Shown here piece by piece: positions 1-10,312 of a stretch of 64,000 nucleotides of DNA. Under the pieces are notes generated by a model, which did not search any database, had not been told where the DNA came from, and saw only the letters and a list, made by a program, of their open reading frames with translations. Each line of letters opens with the position of its first letter. Position 1 is the stretch's first letter. The DNA is taken from contig NW_022985182.1 of the NCBI RefSeq assembly GCF_010093535.1, forward strand, positions 383,785 through 447,784. The letters run 5' to 3'. The stretch is from Lindgomyces ingoldianus (Eukaryota > Ascomycota > Dothideomycetes > Pleosporales > Lindgomycetaceae). Both the position numbers and the translations under genes were made by a program.

Positions 1-161
1 ATGCTTGGCTCAAGTTATTAAAAGGTCATTCCGAACACCATACTCTTTCTGCCCTACACCAAAACTAATCAAGGTCGAACACTACCCAACCTTTCGGAAT
101 TTCGCCATCATTCAGAATTGACAGTAACAACGAAGATAACTTGCATATTTTAGCTCCGACT

Positions 162-2818
162 CAAGCCTTGCCGAATGAGCTCATAGTAGAAATCGCATAC
201 TGTCTTCGCGACTCCGATAATACCGCCCGGGGAGCTATCAAAGGAAGTTGTAAATAATTTGCGATTCTTCTATTCTTCGACACACGACAGAGACAAGCTC
301 GACAACCCAGATGCCTCTAATGTCCAGGCAGGCCGACTTATGGGACAGTTTGCGGGCCAACATTCCGCGGTTATAGAGTTGCTGACTACTCTCACGTTGA
401 ATGTTGAGCGATTGAGTCTGCATGGATTTAACTCGATGGTGGATTTCTATAATGGTTCTGTGGTTACCTGATCGACGACGAGATCTGCCAGACTAACGTT
501 ATGTTGAACATCAAGCATCTCGAGACCACCCTTGCAATAATTCCGCGAACGTAGCTTTGTCTTCCATCCCTGTTGACAGTAGAAATTTCTATCGCTGGTC
601 CGTAGCAGGATACAATGGCGAACAGCCGAGATCACGAAAGGTGAGTGTCAATATTCTAAGAATCCGTTGCAAGGACAAGTTCACCTTTGAGATTGGCAGA
701 AAACACTTCTTTCAACTACTCCGAAGTTTGCACACCGATCCTGATGCCTTGAAGATACTGTCTCCGGTTTTCGGGGTGGCATCGCCACCCTGAAGAATAT
801 TCATGGACTACTTTATTAACGGAGACATGAAATCTATTCCAACTTGAGATACTATATTAATTCTATGCACACAACTGTCCAGATAACACACCTTCCCCAG
901 CTTAAGAAACTTCTAGCATTTTGGCCACATTTCCATCCCCAGATTTTCATTCTAGATGGATCACGAGAGGTGAACTGGAAGAAAGTATTTTTTTTTCTGC
1001 GCCTAACCCCATATCTTGAATTCTCCACGATTCGGTTCAGGAAGGGTTATGAGTTAAAGGAAGTCGTTAACTCCAAGTACAGCCTGCGACAGATCAAGCT
1101 CTACCTCGAAGAAGAGCTTCATATGGGGATTCAGCGTGATGTCATAGAGAACTTTGAGACGATAGTGGGGACACCAAAACGCTTACGTGTGCGTCATCCT
1201 CACCGAGTGCATTCCACTGTGCAGTATTGAGCTTTCATTACAATGCCGCACATTCTACTAGGACATAGTCAGATTCTCTCTAATTCATGCTTAGTTCACG
1301 GCTCTGGTATTCTATTCATAAAACCCGCTCCTTCGATCGCCCTTGTCTTTTTCTGTGTACTCTACCTCGCAGCTTAACACGGTCGCTTCTCAACAAGACG
1401 CAAGAGGCACTGCCACTTGGTGGCTCCCTCATGAAGTCCATGCAAGGTAAATACTATCTGATCATCACCTCCGCCCGAACTCCTTATATACATGGCTTCA
1501 TTCTTGCACCACGATGGTCCGAGCTCGACGTTTAAATTAGAGTTCGAGTCCTTGAAGAAGTCTCGGGGATTCTCCCAAGATTTCCGTAACTTATCCCTTG
1601 CCTGTCGAGAATTCTTTTCTTGCGCACTGGAGATCTTGTTTGGAACTCTTGTTTTGGGACCCTCTAATGAGTCCGCATTGCCACATCTAGTGCCTCTTAC
1701 CGGAACTCTTTTTTGCCACTGTAATCTGTTGAATAAAGTGAGGAATCCCACGGCGTAACCTATAAGACTATGAGCGACTTACAATCTCTAGGCGCTCGGT
1801 CGAGGCTGTTCATCACGTTCAAAGACTTTGACACTAGCACGTCTCTCAGTGATGCTATCAAGTACATTCCAAAGGATGAACTTGCTTTAGAGAGTGGCAA
1901 TTGACACATTAACTCTCAATACGAACTTGAAGATGCTATTTAGCATCTTCTTTTTCGCCTTTCCTTTAATTGAGCAGGGAAGCATCGTCGATGACAAGCG
2001 ACACGGTCTATCCGGCCTTCTAACACCACCACGCCTTATTACATACGATAATGCCGATCCTCTAAGCGTAACAACTCACAACCATCCTCAAGTCCATTCC
2101 CAGCTCTACATTATCTGTCGATGAGGGTATACGCCATCCCAAGCCAATTACTCCAGAATCCCACTCCGAGGACATGTGATCTCGTTGCGCCAACCGGCTG
2201 GGGGGGCATTTCCTTGCGATGTAGACTTAAACATCACACATATTACCTACCTTCGTATGGGGATTGGGGCCTTCAGGGTGCGACTCAGTGCTACTCACTT
2301 TCTTTTTGAGACCCGTACCCTGCTGAGCAGCTTCAAGAACCTCAAGGTCCTCGATCTATACAACGTGCACCCCTTCCGAATGGCCATCCGAATCTAGAAC
2401 AAACATGATGTGAGAAATGCGACTGCTCCGAAGAAACTCCTTTACCCTACTTATTTCACCGGGCCAACTCTGGAGATTTTGAAGACAGCTCCAATATAGT
2501 TCGAGTTCAATATCATGTCAACTAGGCTATCACGCTCGCTAGCAGTCTCCCACAGCTTGCATCATTTATCTCTCCCTGATATAGGATCAGCCCCTTCAAA
2601 CAGTGGCAAGGATTGTTCGATTGCAGCATTGCGGCTTTCCTTCCTCCAGTCTTGAGAAACTTGATATCATTAACGGGGGCGATGATACGACTGAATGGGT
2701 GCAGGATATTGTAGATGACGGAGATGGTCTTCCGGGATTATATGAGCTCCGTTTCATGTTGCATTCGGGCATCATGCATAGAGTAATTCCATTGTCTTCG
2801 GCTTTGAGTGAAGAATAG
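162..2818 (+). pseudogene. Decayed F-box/LRR-type gene relic(s)
   Basis: Seen: around 162-240 the plus strand reads an F-box-like start, LPNELIVEIAYCL, and the frame is then broken by stops and shifts. Further protein-like pieces follow in changing frames. A 128-codon stretch at 844-1230 is rich in Leu and Phe. Near 2305-2395 there is an LRR-like piece (FKNLKVLDLYNVHPF), and 2603-2818 ends in SSLEKLDIINGG and YELRFML. Known: fungal F-box proteins carry an N-terminal LPxELLxxIA motif followed by irregular Leu-rich repeats and recruit substrates to SCF ubiquitin ligases. Inferred: one or two tandem F-box/LRR genes inactivated by many small lesions. No intact reading frame spans the region and no exon model restores one. 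The family is moderately sure; the limits are approximate. Confidence 0.5.
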
Positions 2819-2994
2819 TCGGTGGTCTAGCGGCAGGAGATGAGTTTTTCCTAGCAGGAATTGATGGTGGGTATTAAGGTCTTATTGCGCAAAACATGAT
2901 TGATAGAATTTGGTTGGGGGATTAAAAACCGGTATATCGAATGGTATACCATGTGGGGTTTAATACAGGGAGATTAATCACCATAGTCGCGAAC

Positions 2995-3417
2995 ATGGAC
3001 CGAGCCAGCCAGGCGTTGGCGCAAGTGCTCCCTGTAAGCGTACGTAGGACTTGTTGAAATGGCAGGTATACCCAGTAGGGTGAGGCAAGCAGGATGGGTT
3101 AAAGAGGCTGCATCAGCTGAAGATGTTTACACCAACAAATGCAGGAGCTATTGGGTAGTGTAAGGTATATAGCCTGAGCTGCGCTCCTTATCGAATACAG
3201 CAACTTTTCATTTTCAATAATTAACAGGACTTACGCAGCTCTAGCAGAACGAGGTAACGTTGCCCAGTCTTCCGTTCACCATCATGAACGCGGATGGGGC
3301 TTGAGAGAGGTACAGATCCGAGGCCAACAATACCTGTTACAACTGTCTAACCTTGGGCACCCCGACGCGGCTGCAGCACGCATTCTGACTACCCCGCTTG
3401 CAAAGCAAGAACCTTAG
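2995..3417 (+). pseudogene. Pogo/Fot-type transposase N-terminal HTH relic
   Basis: Seen: an ATG at 2995 opens MDRASQALAQVLP and is interrupted near 3052. The reading resumes at about 3240 as TYAALAERGNV and runs through QQYL and LQLSNLGHP to a TAG at 3415-3417. Known: many short fungal proteins, and the N-termini of pogo/Fot-like DDE transposases, start with this kind of psq-type helix-turn-helix (a YxALAxxxxVxxST core followed by QQYL). Inferred: the N-terminal DNA-binding end of such an element. No DDE catalytic region follows, so it is a 5' fragment. Removing 190 bp between two AGGACTT copies joins the two halves in one frame (see the insertion entry). The family call rests on recalled motif similarity. 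Confidence 0.5.
3053..3235. mobile_element. 183-bp insertion flanked by a 7-bp direct repeat
   Basis: Seen: AGGACTT occurs at 3046-3052 and again at 3236-3242. Deleting one copy plus the 183 bp between them fuses the two halves of the transposase relic without a frame break. An intron reading does not work: the nearby GTAAGC, GTACGT and GTAGGA donors spliced to the AG before the second repeat all give the wrong frame. Inferred: insertion of a small non-autonomous element with a 7-bp target-site duplication. The insert ends share only GTT/AAC in inverted orientation, so no convincing terminal inverted repeat is visible and the class is unknown. Confidence 0.4.
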
Positions 3418-3904
3418 CACTCAGGCAAATTTAGTAAGGCGCTATTATTAGAGACGCGTGATTTGCTACGGTACAAGGAGGTACTTCCTTGACTTGCTGT
3501 TTCCAAACACAACATCTCATCTATTAGCTGCCGTCCTTTCTACCTGCATAATGCGTTTCCTATATAGTAGATCCTAGGGAACCGGCTATGCAATTAGCTA
3601 TCTCTGATTACAATGCAGGCATTCTCACAAAAGTCATCAACACTAGCCATAATTAAGTCCTTGGTAAGAGGACTTAATGGTAGTTATATGATGGGAAAGA
3701 GACATGTGATGTTTCCAATGGTGGAGAATAGGTGTGAAGGCTGTTGCTCAGGCTAATACTCTGTATGTTCTACAATTTCACTTTGCACATTTTAACATGC
3801 ACAGGAAAAGAGATAAGATACTTTTTATGTGAAAAGAATATCATTAGGTACACAATACCTGCGGTACTAGGAACTACAGGGTGTAAATATGTTGGCAAGC
3901 AAGG

Positions 3905-4828
3905 CTAGGGCATTTGTTGTTCATCATCCAACCCCTCTCCTTCAAAAGTCCCAGGACTGAAATTCCATTGCGTGTCAGAACATGCCTCTAATTCCTCCAA
4001 TTCCCTCTGCAATGCTTCAAATTCTTCCTTGTAGTCATCCCACTGATCCATTACAACCTCCCACCTCTTAGGAAATTTCTCCCTTTCCTCCTCCCTGAAT
4101 CCCTTTAGCGAAAGGTGTGGGACTTTATTGTCTGCCACCCTTCCAAGAAATTCCTCAATGCATACCTGCAGGTCCTTAGGCATAGGAAGCAAAGACAATG
4201 GAGGAGACAGGATCATCTCCGCCTCAATATATAGATGCACGATTTGCTTTAGACCACATGCCTTCAAAGCCGCGGTCCAATGAGATGGGACGCTATCGTA
4301 TTCCGATCGCGGCAAGTATCTCGGGTCCGGGACTGCTTCGTCTTCCATAGGGAATCTGATCCAAATACATATACTCCTCACTCGCTTGAGACTCTCCAAC
4401 CCGATCTGTTGTTCAAAAGCAAATAGCTGTCCCGGCTTCTGGAACCTGAAAATATTCTTTGAATATAATATTTCAATGGCTTCGTGATAGACCTGCTTAT
4501 TCACGCGGAGTAGGCCTGATGTTGGAGGCTTAAAGGGATTATCAGCGGTGTGAATGTAAGACAATCGCGGTATTACGTCAACTGAGATTGCGGCGCGCAG
4601 ACTGTAGGTGTATATCTTGTCGCGAATCTCTCGAGGGAGGCGCAGGATCGGAAATGGCTTGTTAAAGCCTGTTGACTCTTTAAGGCGCTCAAGTTCTCTG
4701 TAAATGTTGTTGTATCTTCGTACTGTTGAGCAGAGAAGTCGTATCGTCACATCGTACTTGCCAGAATCATCGAGACTGTTGGCGAGGCTTTCGTCAAAAC
4801 CATCTAAGAGCAGGGAGAGATCAATCAT
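3905..4828 (-). CDS. 2EXR / F-box-like domain protein
   Basis: Single-exon gene of 307 codons read from the first in-frame ATG (4826-4828). The frame stays open upstream to a TTG but has no earlier ATG. About residues 59-130 hold the fungal signature LRLPREIRDKIYTYSL followed by LLRVNKQVYHEAIEILYS, which is characteristic of the large ascomycete 2EXR/DUF-type family that resembles a degenerate F-box. The C-terminal quarter is acidic and probably helical (KEEFEALQRELEELEA). There is no signal peptide or membrane segment. The family is widespread and expanded in plant-associated ascomycetes but its function is mostly unknown. It is the only clearly intact gene in a neighbourhood of F-box and transposon relics, which suggests that this part of the genome turns over quickly. 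The family is fairly sure; the function is not. Confidence 0.8.
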   Translation of the reverse strand: MIDLSLLLDGFDESLANSLDDSGKYDVTIRLLCSTVRRYNNIYRELERLKESTGFNKPFPILRLPREIRDKIYTYSLRAAISVDVIPRLSYIHTADNPFKPPTSGLLRVNKQVYHEAIEILYSKNIFRFQKPGQLFAFEQQIGLESLKRVRSICIWIRFPMEDEAVPDPRYLPRSEYDSVPSHWTAALKACGLKQIVHLYIEAEMILSPPLSLLPMPKDLQVCIEEFLGRVADNKVPHLSLKGFREEEREKFPKRWEVVMDQWDDYKEEFEALQRELEELEACSDTQWNFSPGTFEGEGLDDEQQMP

Positions 4829-6049
4829 CGTGCTTCTTCTGTCTCGAGAGGAGTCCTTGTACGAGATGAGGTTGAGCAAAGACGTTTGCTTTAGTTCTTA
4901 CGTTAAGTGGCCGTTACACTAGCTGCGGGGCTGCCCCTGCCCTACGCTAACTATTTTTAGTAATGTTCCTTAGTTCGTCTTGTTATTTACAACTTCATTA
5001 AAATGCACAATCAAGGTTTAGTGCTTGCAACGCTACTCCTATTAGGGTAGCTAATCTACATCAGCCACACCTTTGTAAGCTTAAGCAGTAATAGAGTAAC
5101 CTTCTTACATGAAGCAAATCACAAGTCTATGCTAATAGCACGTCACTACATTTGTACACGTTATCGTCAAGACTCTTGCTTGCAATTAGGGTATTAGAAT
5201 GCCCAGTTACGCTAAGCACCCGTCCAGTAAGCAGATGACATCATGTCTCTTACAGTCGTTTCCACATCCATAGGCCGAACAGACCTAACAGCTACAAGCC
5301 TAGCCCACTAGATAACATATGTAAATTACACCTAAATGATTATGTACACCAAGCGGGGTTGTTTTTCACTAGCTAGGATTAGAAGCTGCTTGGCCGGAAG
5401 TACCAACTGTAGTAGCGATCTTGCATAAATTTGTGCGCAGGAGCAACTACAAGGCTGATGGTGACTTCCCAGTACTATGATGAAACATGCAAGCTTGATA
5501 GAACCCTTCTGGCGGGTTTTGAACAGCGGGAAGAGCTCGATGGTGGTACTCTAGCGAGGGATGTTTCTTCCGCGACGAAATATGGCTCTGCCCAAAACAA
5601 GTGCGGGTGGCGTCACGGAGACTGAAATATTTGGTTGCGAAGGCACTCGCATGGTTAGGATTACCTATAGTATAACTTATAAATTATATATATTATAGCG
5701 GATAACCACATGCACGCAGAGTTGGAGTAGTGAAAAGTCAAAGTATCCGTCCATTTTTCTCGTTGCGGGGGGGTTTCTCGTTGCGCAGGGAGGGACATTA
5801 CTTTAACGAATCTGCCAGCGCGTGCAAAATTATAAAGTCATAGTCACGTTTCAGTAAATCATCCCTTTCACCTTCAGCACCAGCGAACGGTTGCACCGGC
5901 GGGGTAGGCACAAACTATCCACCCGACCAGCCTAGACCAACTCTTACGAGTGGTACCAAAACTCCTCTTCTCGCAAACAATAATTTTCCACGAGTTTCTA
6001 CGATAACCTCTCCCCATGTTTCGGTATGCGCTTGGGGTGCCAAAAGGAC
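4829..6049. other. A+T-richer intergenic stretch
   Basis: No supportable gene on either strand. The short open frames here (up to 64 codons) show no family motif and are stop-rich when extended. The first 100 bases are the 5' flank of the minus-strand 2EXR gene. Nothing repetitive was recognised. Confidence 0.5.
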
Positions 6050-7610
6050 AACATGGCGGCGAACTTCTCCTCGATCCTTAAATTCCCGGAGAAGATCCTC
6101 CTTCGAATCGGCTTCTATATTCTTGGATACACTATAAGCGGAATAAAATAGGACAACTGAAAGCAGGAGTGCCTACCAATTCCTTGACGGCCTCAAGCAC
6201 GAGCTTGCTGCAATCCACCATGAGTTCAAGCCTATGTCAGACTGCCTTAGAAGCAGAATACTAGCGTGCAAGCGGCTTCATCCAATTGCGCAATAATTAC
6301 TCTTCCATTCACCTACTATTTGTTTCAGGAAGAATATACGCTTGTCCTCTTTACACGGAGCCTACTAGCTAACCTGGGTCTCTAGGGGAACGTAAGACAA
6401 ATCCATGCTAATATAAAGATTTTTAACACCCGGTATGTCATGGCCGCGCAATCTTTCGGTCAATTTATACCCAAATTAGACAAAGCTCGTCAGCGATAGA
6501 AGTGGCCCATACTTCGGAACTTGGGAGAGGGCTCAGGGGGAACGAGACATCGAAACAGTTCATTGCAGACAAAAATGTTCGGGGAATTCATTTCTATGAA
6601 GAAGTATTCCTATGCGTTATACCTAGTTTCACGCCGAGTTCCGAGGAATTTATCAAGATTTTCCCAACACCTAGCCCCGCAACACCCTGTTCGAAGAGAT
6701 TTCTAGCCTGAGTGGGATCAAACATACGAATATCTCTATGTGGCACAAACGCCTTCCGTAGACATTACAACATCTCTCTGTTGGACTTAGCACTTTGTAT
6801 CTCGCTATTAACCCTTATTTCCTCCACCCAAGGGACGCCACTACATATTCTAACATTCGTTTCAATGTGAAAAGGCTTCGCGTGCATTATAGTCCTGGGA
6901 GGTCCTAGAATCAGTCGTTCCATATGTTGAGAATCCCGCAATGTAGTCCGTGGAAGACGGAGACAACGATTTTGAACTCTCACCCTAAATGCGACGGTTG
7001 CCCTAACCCCCAACCCCTCAAGAACCTCAAACACCTCAACATCCCTCACAATGTAATCAGCGACGACCTGTGTCAGCGAATCTCACCCAATCCCCCCATC
7101 TATGCTAACTAAAACAACGGCATTCGGGGCGACTGTAACACTTCTGGTCCTGATTGGAAAATATTTCGATGCTCCAAGCACGAGTTTGCTGTCCTGAGGG
7201 AATTCGAGCCGAGTTATACACAATTTTATGAACCCAAAATATTCCATAAAGCTATAGAGGAGACGAAGTCGCGGAATGAGCTGCTTCGGAGGGAGTTCGG
7301 TGGTTCGAAGTTCAATTTCACCGTCAACAAGTAGGGAATGGATAGGAATGAAGGGAATCACTGCTTTCTCCTTTTTCAGCATACGCTACCAGAAAAATAG
7401 CGATAACCCATTTCTTCAGCCATCCCACTGGACAAGAGAAAATCTCAAAGGTTATCTTGATCTGTTTTCTTGGCGGCCCCCGTCCTACTCCTTCATGGAC
7501 AGTTTTTGCCGGAAAATATCAAAGGAATATAAAGTAAATTTCAACCTATTTCTTTCACATACGATCATAGGTGCTGGAATCAATTGGGTCCCGTCCGCTC
7601 CCCGATAATT
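6050..7610 (+). pseudogene. Two tandem F-box gene relics
   Basis: Seen: near 6080 an F-box-like LKFPEKILLRIGFYIL is followed by a stop, and near 6192 comes LKHELAAIHHEFKP. About 985 bases later (7176) a related peptide, SKHEFAVLREFEPSYTQ, appears. The DNA is also alike there (AGCACGAGCTTGCTG against AGCACGAGTTTGCTG). It is followed by FHKAIEETKSRNELLRREF and then stops. Between them lies an LRR-like LKNLKHLNIPHNVI (about 7018). Inferred: two related F-box genes, or one duplicated and shuffled gene, both inactivated by stops and shifts. The boundaries are approximate. Confidence 0.45.
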
Positions 7611-10099
7611 AACCCAGCAACCGGTGGATTAGTAGTTAGGTGGGAGACCACTAGCGAATCCCCGCTGTCGTATGTTTTTGCAAAATTTTGCCTCCTTTGG
7701 AGGGTGGAAGAAGACGTGAAATCGGGTATGAAGAAGTGATGTTGGATCAGGAAGAGCAATGAAGGGAACGAGTGGCCTTTTCTGCCTCTACAAGTTTTGC
7801 GGGAGAAAAAGTGGCTGATGAATTGGGTTTGCTATCAGCCAGGTCAGAAATTGTCCTAGGAATCCTATCTGAAACTACATACCATGATGGAAGATATTCA
7901 TGTTGTAGTTAGCCATTGCAGTCTCGCCGTAACCTGAAATCAAGCTTAAATTTATGGTCCCATGACAGCGAGAGAACCCCAGAAGGTGCAAAACTGAAAC
8001 GTACCTACGAAGCACTTGACTACTCTGACGTGTGTGCGATTGTTCGCGGAGAGGGGCACATATTTCCTCACGGAAAGGGAAAGTTGAGAGAAAGACATTT
8101 ATCATGAGTTTCTCAGAATCGTGCTAAGCCAAAATAGGAAACTCGAGTTGTATGTTATGAAAGCATTTCAGTGCCGCAATCTACGGCGAAACATCGAATT
8201 ACCTGATGTAGAAGGCTACAGAAGCGGAGATGTTGCTAAGGAAGTGGCGATTAAGTAATTCATAGGCAATGGCACGAAGATTTCCAAGACAAAATCAGGA
8301 AACGTACAATAGAGCAGGGTGAAAAGGGAAGGCTTCCTATGGAGCACGTCTTGAAAGTGGAAGAATATACTGAGTTTCAGTGATACAGCATACTGTAGCA
8401 TCAAGAACAACTATTTACTACTGCTTTTAAAGCATTGGAGTGTGTTGATAGGATTCCACATTGCATCCTATTTCACCAAGCTTGGTCCGGTTACACCAGG
8501 AGGGTGCGGTTGTAGTTCGTGTTCCTACAGTCAGCAAAAGAGTTCCAGGAAAGTTTTCCAGGAAAACGTTAAGAAGTGGGATGCATACAACGTTGGGTAG
8601 GTGATATCTCGGATATAACTTGAGTCATCGGCGCATACCCACGTTCCAGTAGAGACTAGCTCCTACGATCGGCGATAAATGAGGCTCCGTGAACTCCGAT
8701 GGGTTCCGCTTCAAAAACGAGGCAATCTTATGACCCCAAGAGCGCGGCTGGTAGAGGCAAGCCGTGGAATTGTCGATATTCGATGGGCCAAAAAAGGAAC
8801 TTGCAAATACAGCAAAGACGACTCGTTGTAACCTGTCTCAATTAGGGCACATGAACTCTTGAAAGCATGCTGTGTGTAAGAAGAGGAAAACCGCGCAAAA
8901 TTACGATGGGATTAACATAAAGATGGGAAAAAAAATGCCGACCTCCGGACTTGCTGGATGCGGCAGGTAAGAAAGTATGCGTCTTATGAAAGAAAGTAGT
9001 TGACCAACTGATGGTGATAGTTCGGACCAAATGGTCTGACATCCTCATTCGACATATGCCGTGAGTAAGCCTGCGACACGGCGCAACGTAATCATACAGG
9101 GCTGAGACGGTGTCAAATAAAGTCTAGACGACCAAAATGTGTAAGTCTTTGTGAGGGTTTTATGGGCTCACTCTCGTGCATTGTTCAAGCCTAACTTTGG
9201 CATCCATGCAGACAGTTGACAACAGGACATAACATATGCCCAAATGCGCCCCCAACTCAACTACTCTGTAATGCAGTGTTCCGCAGATTGTGAGAGGGGC
9301 AGATGAGTTTTGTTCTTCTGCAGGTTGGTGCCATTTTAGTCTGCTTTTCGGTGGTGTGCTCGAAACGGACACAGATGAGCCGCTCAGCCTCCACCACGCG
9401 CAACTATTGCCGGGAAATTCGGGCAAAGTGAGGCGGCGTTAAGGTGCATGCCCCAGGGCCGACGGCATTCATGGCAATAAAGTGAGCGAAACAAGGCTCC
9501 GACCGGGCGCTGTGCATGAGTGAGTAAGAGCAGGCCGCGTCAAAAAGTTGGACCGAGCGCCAAGGTCCGTTCAACCATCCGGCTGATCCGTCGCCTTCCC
9601 AGCCCTCCTTGCAGCTCAAAGTCTTGGATGTCTTTCACTGTGCGTCTTCCATGCTTTTTTAAAGAGCGAGGGGCCCGCCGCAATGGCCCGCATTACAGAA
9701 TCCCAAGAAACACAACCTCTTTGACACCTCAAGCGGCCAGCGGACTCTCGCCCACCAATCTTTCCTCAGCCGACTACCCCTGTACCCTTCTCGTCTTGTG
9801 ATTGGCACCGCTCACCTGCAGTCCTTGCCATCACACACCTTCGTCCAAGGCACGCCAACAGGGGGCTCTGCGCTACGACGTGTTAAGGCCTTATATCTTG
9901 GCACAAGAGCACTTTAGTCTCAATTGAAACTACATCATCGGGCATCACGCTTGATCCGTGTCTATATCTTTACCCTCACCCGCTGCCGTTGCATTAGCTT
10001 CAGCAGATCCTCTCGAAGATTGAACCCTCCCGAATCCAAAACTCAAACACTCCACTTCTCTACATTCGCTCACCAAACTTCAACATCAACTTTGACATA
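7611..10099. other. Intergenic, no supportable gene
   Basis: About 2.5 kb with scattered frames under 95 codons and no recognisable family motif. The right end (about 9890-10,099) is the likely promoter and leader of the small gene at 10,100. It is A/C-rich and G-poor, with a weak TATA-like TTATATC near 9890. Confidence 0.5.
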
Positions 10100-10312
10100 A
10101 TGTTCTCCTGTGTCAACTACGAGCGCGGTTGCCGAGGCCGATGCAACACCCAAAACGGCCGATGCGACAGTTGCATTACCCTCAATCTTCAGGGCATCCG
10201 CACAAACAGCTCTTCCTCCTTCTCATCCGTCAATGGAGCAACCTATTCAGCGATGACATCTTCGTTCGCCTCGCTCTCGCAACTCGCTGCTGCCTCTGGC
10301 AAGGGTCGATAG
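10100..10312 (+). CDS. Small Cys-rich protein (70 aa), unknown function
   Basis: Single-exon frame of 70 codons. The N-terminal 25 residues hold five cysteines, at 4, 11, 15, 22 and 25 (C-x6-C-x3-C-x6-C-x2-C), in a Gly/Arg-rich context (GCRGRC, NGRCDSC). The last 40 residues are Ser/Thr/Ala-rich and low complexity. There is no hydrophobic signal peptide, so it is not an obvious secreted effector; a small zinc-binding fold is plausible. The case for a real gene is the start context: the ATG follows a roughly 100-base A/C-rich, G-poor leader ending ACATCAACTTTGACATA, typical of expressed fungal genes and unlike the neighbouring decayed DNA. I believe I have seen similar short proteins in other ascomycetes but cannot name a family. 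Existence is moderately likely; function is unknown. Confidence 0.55.
   Translation: MFSCVNYERGCRGRCNTQNGRCDSCITLNLQGIRTNSSSSFSSVNGATYSAMTSSFASLSQLAAASGKGR

Noticed and set aside
1530..1560. tRNA B-box-like AGTTCGAGTCC
   Set aside because: No matching A-box or cloverleaf could be drawn around it.
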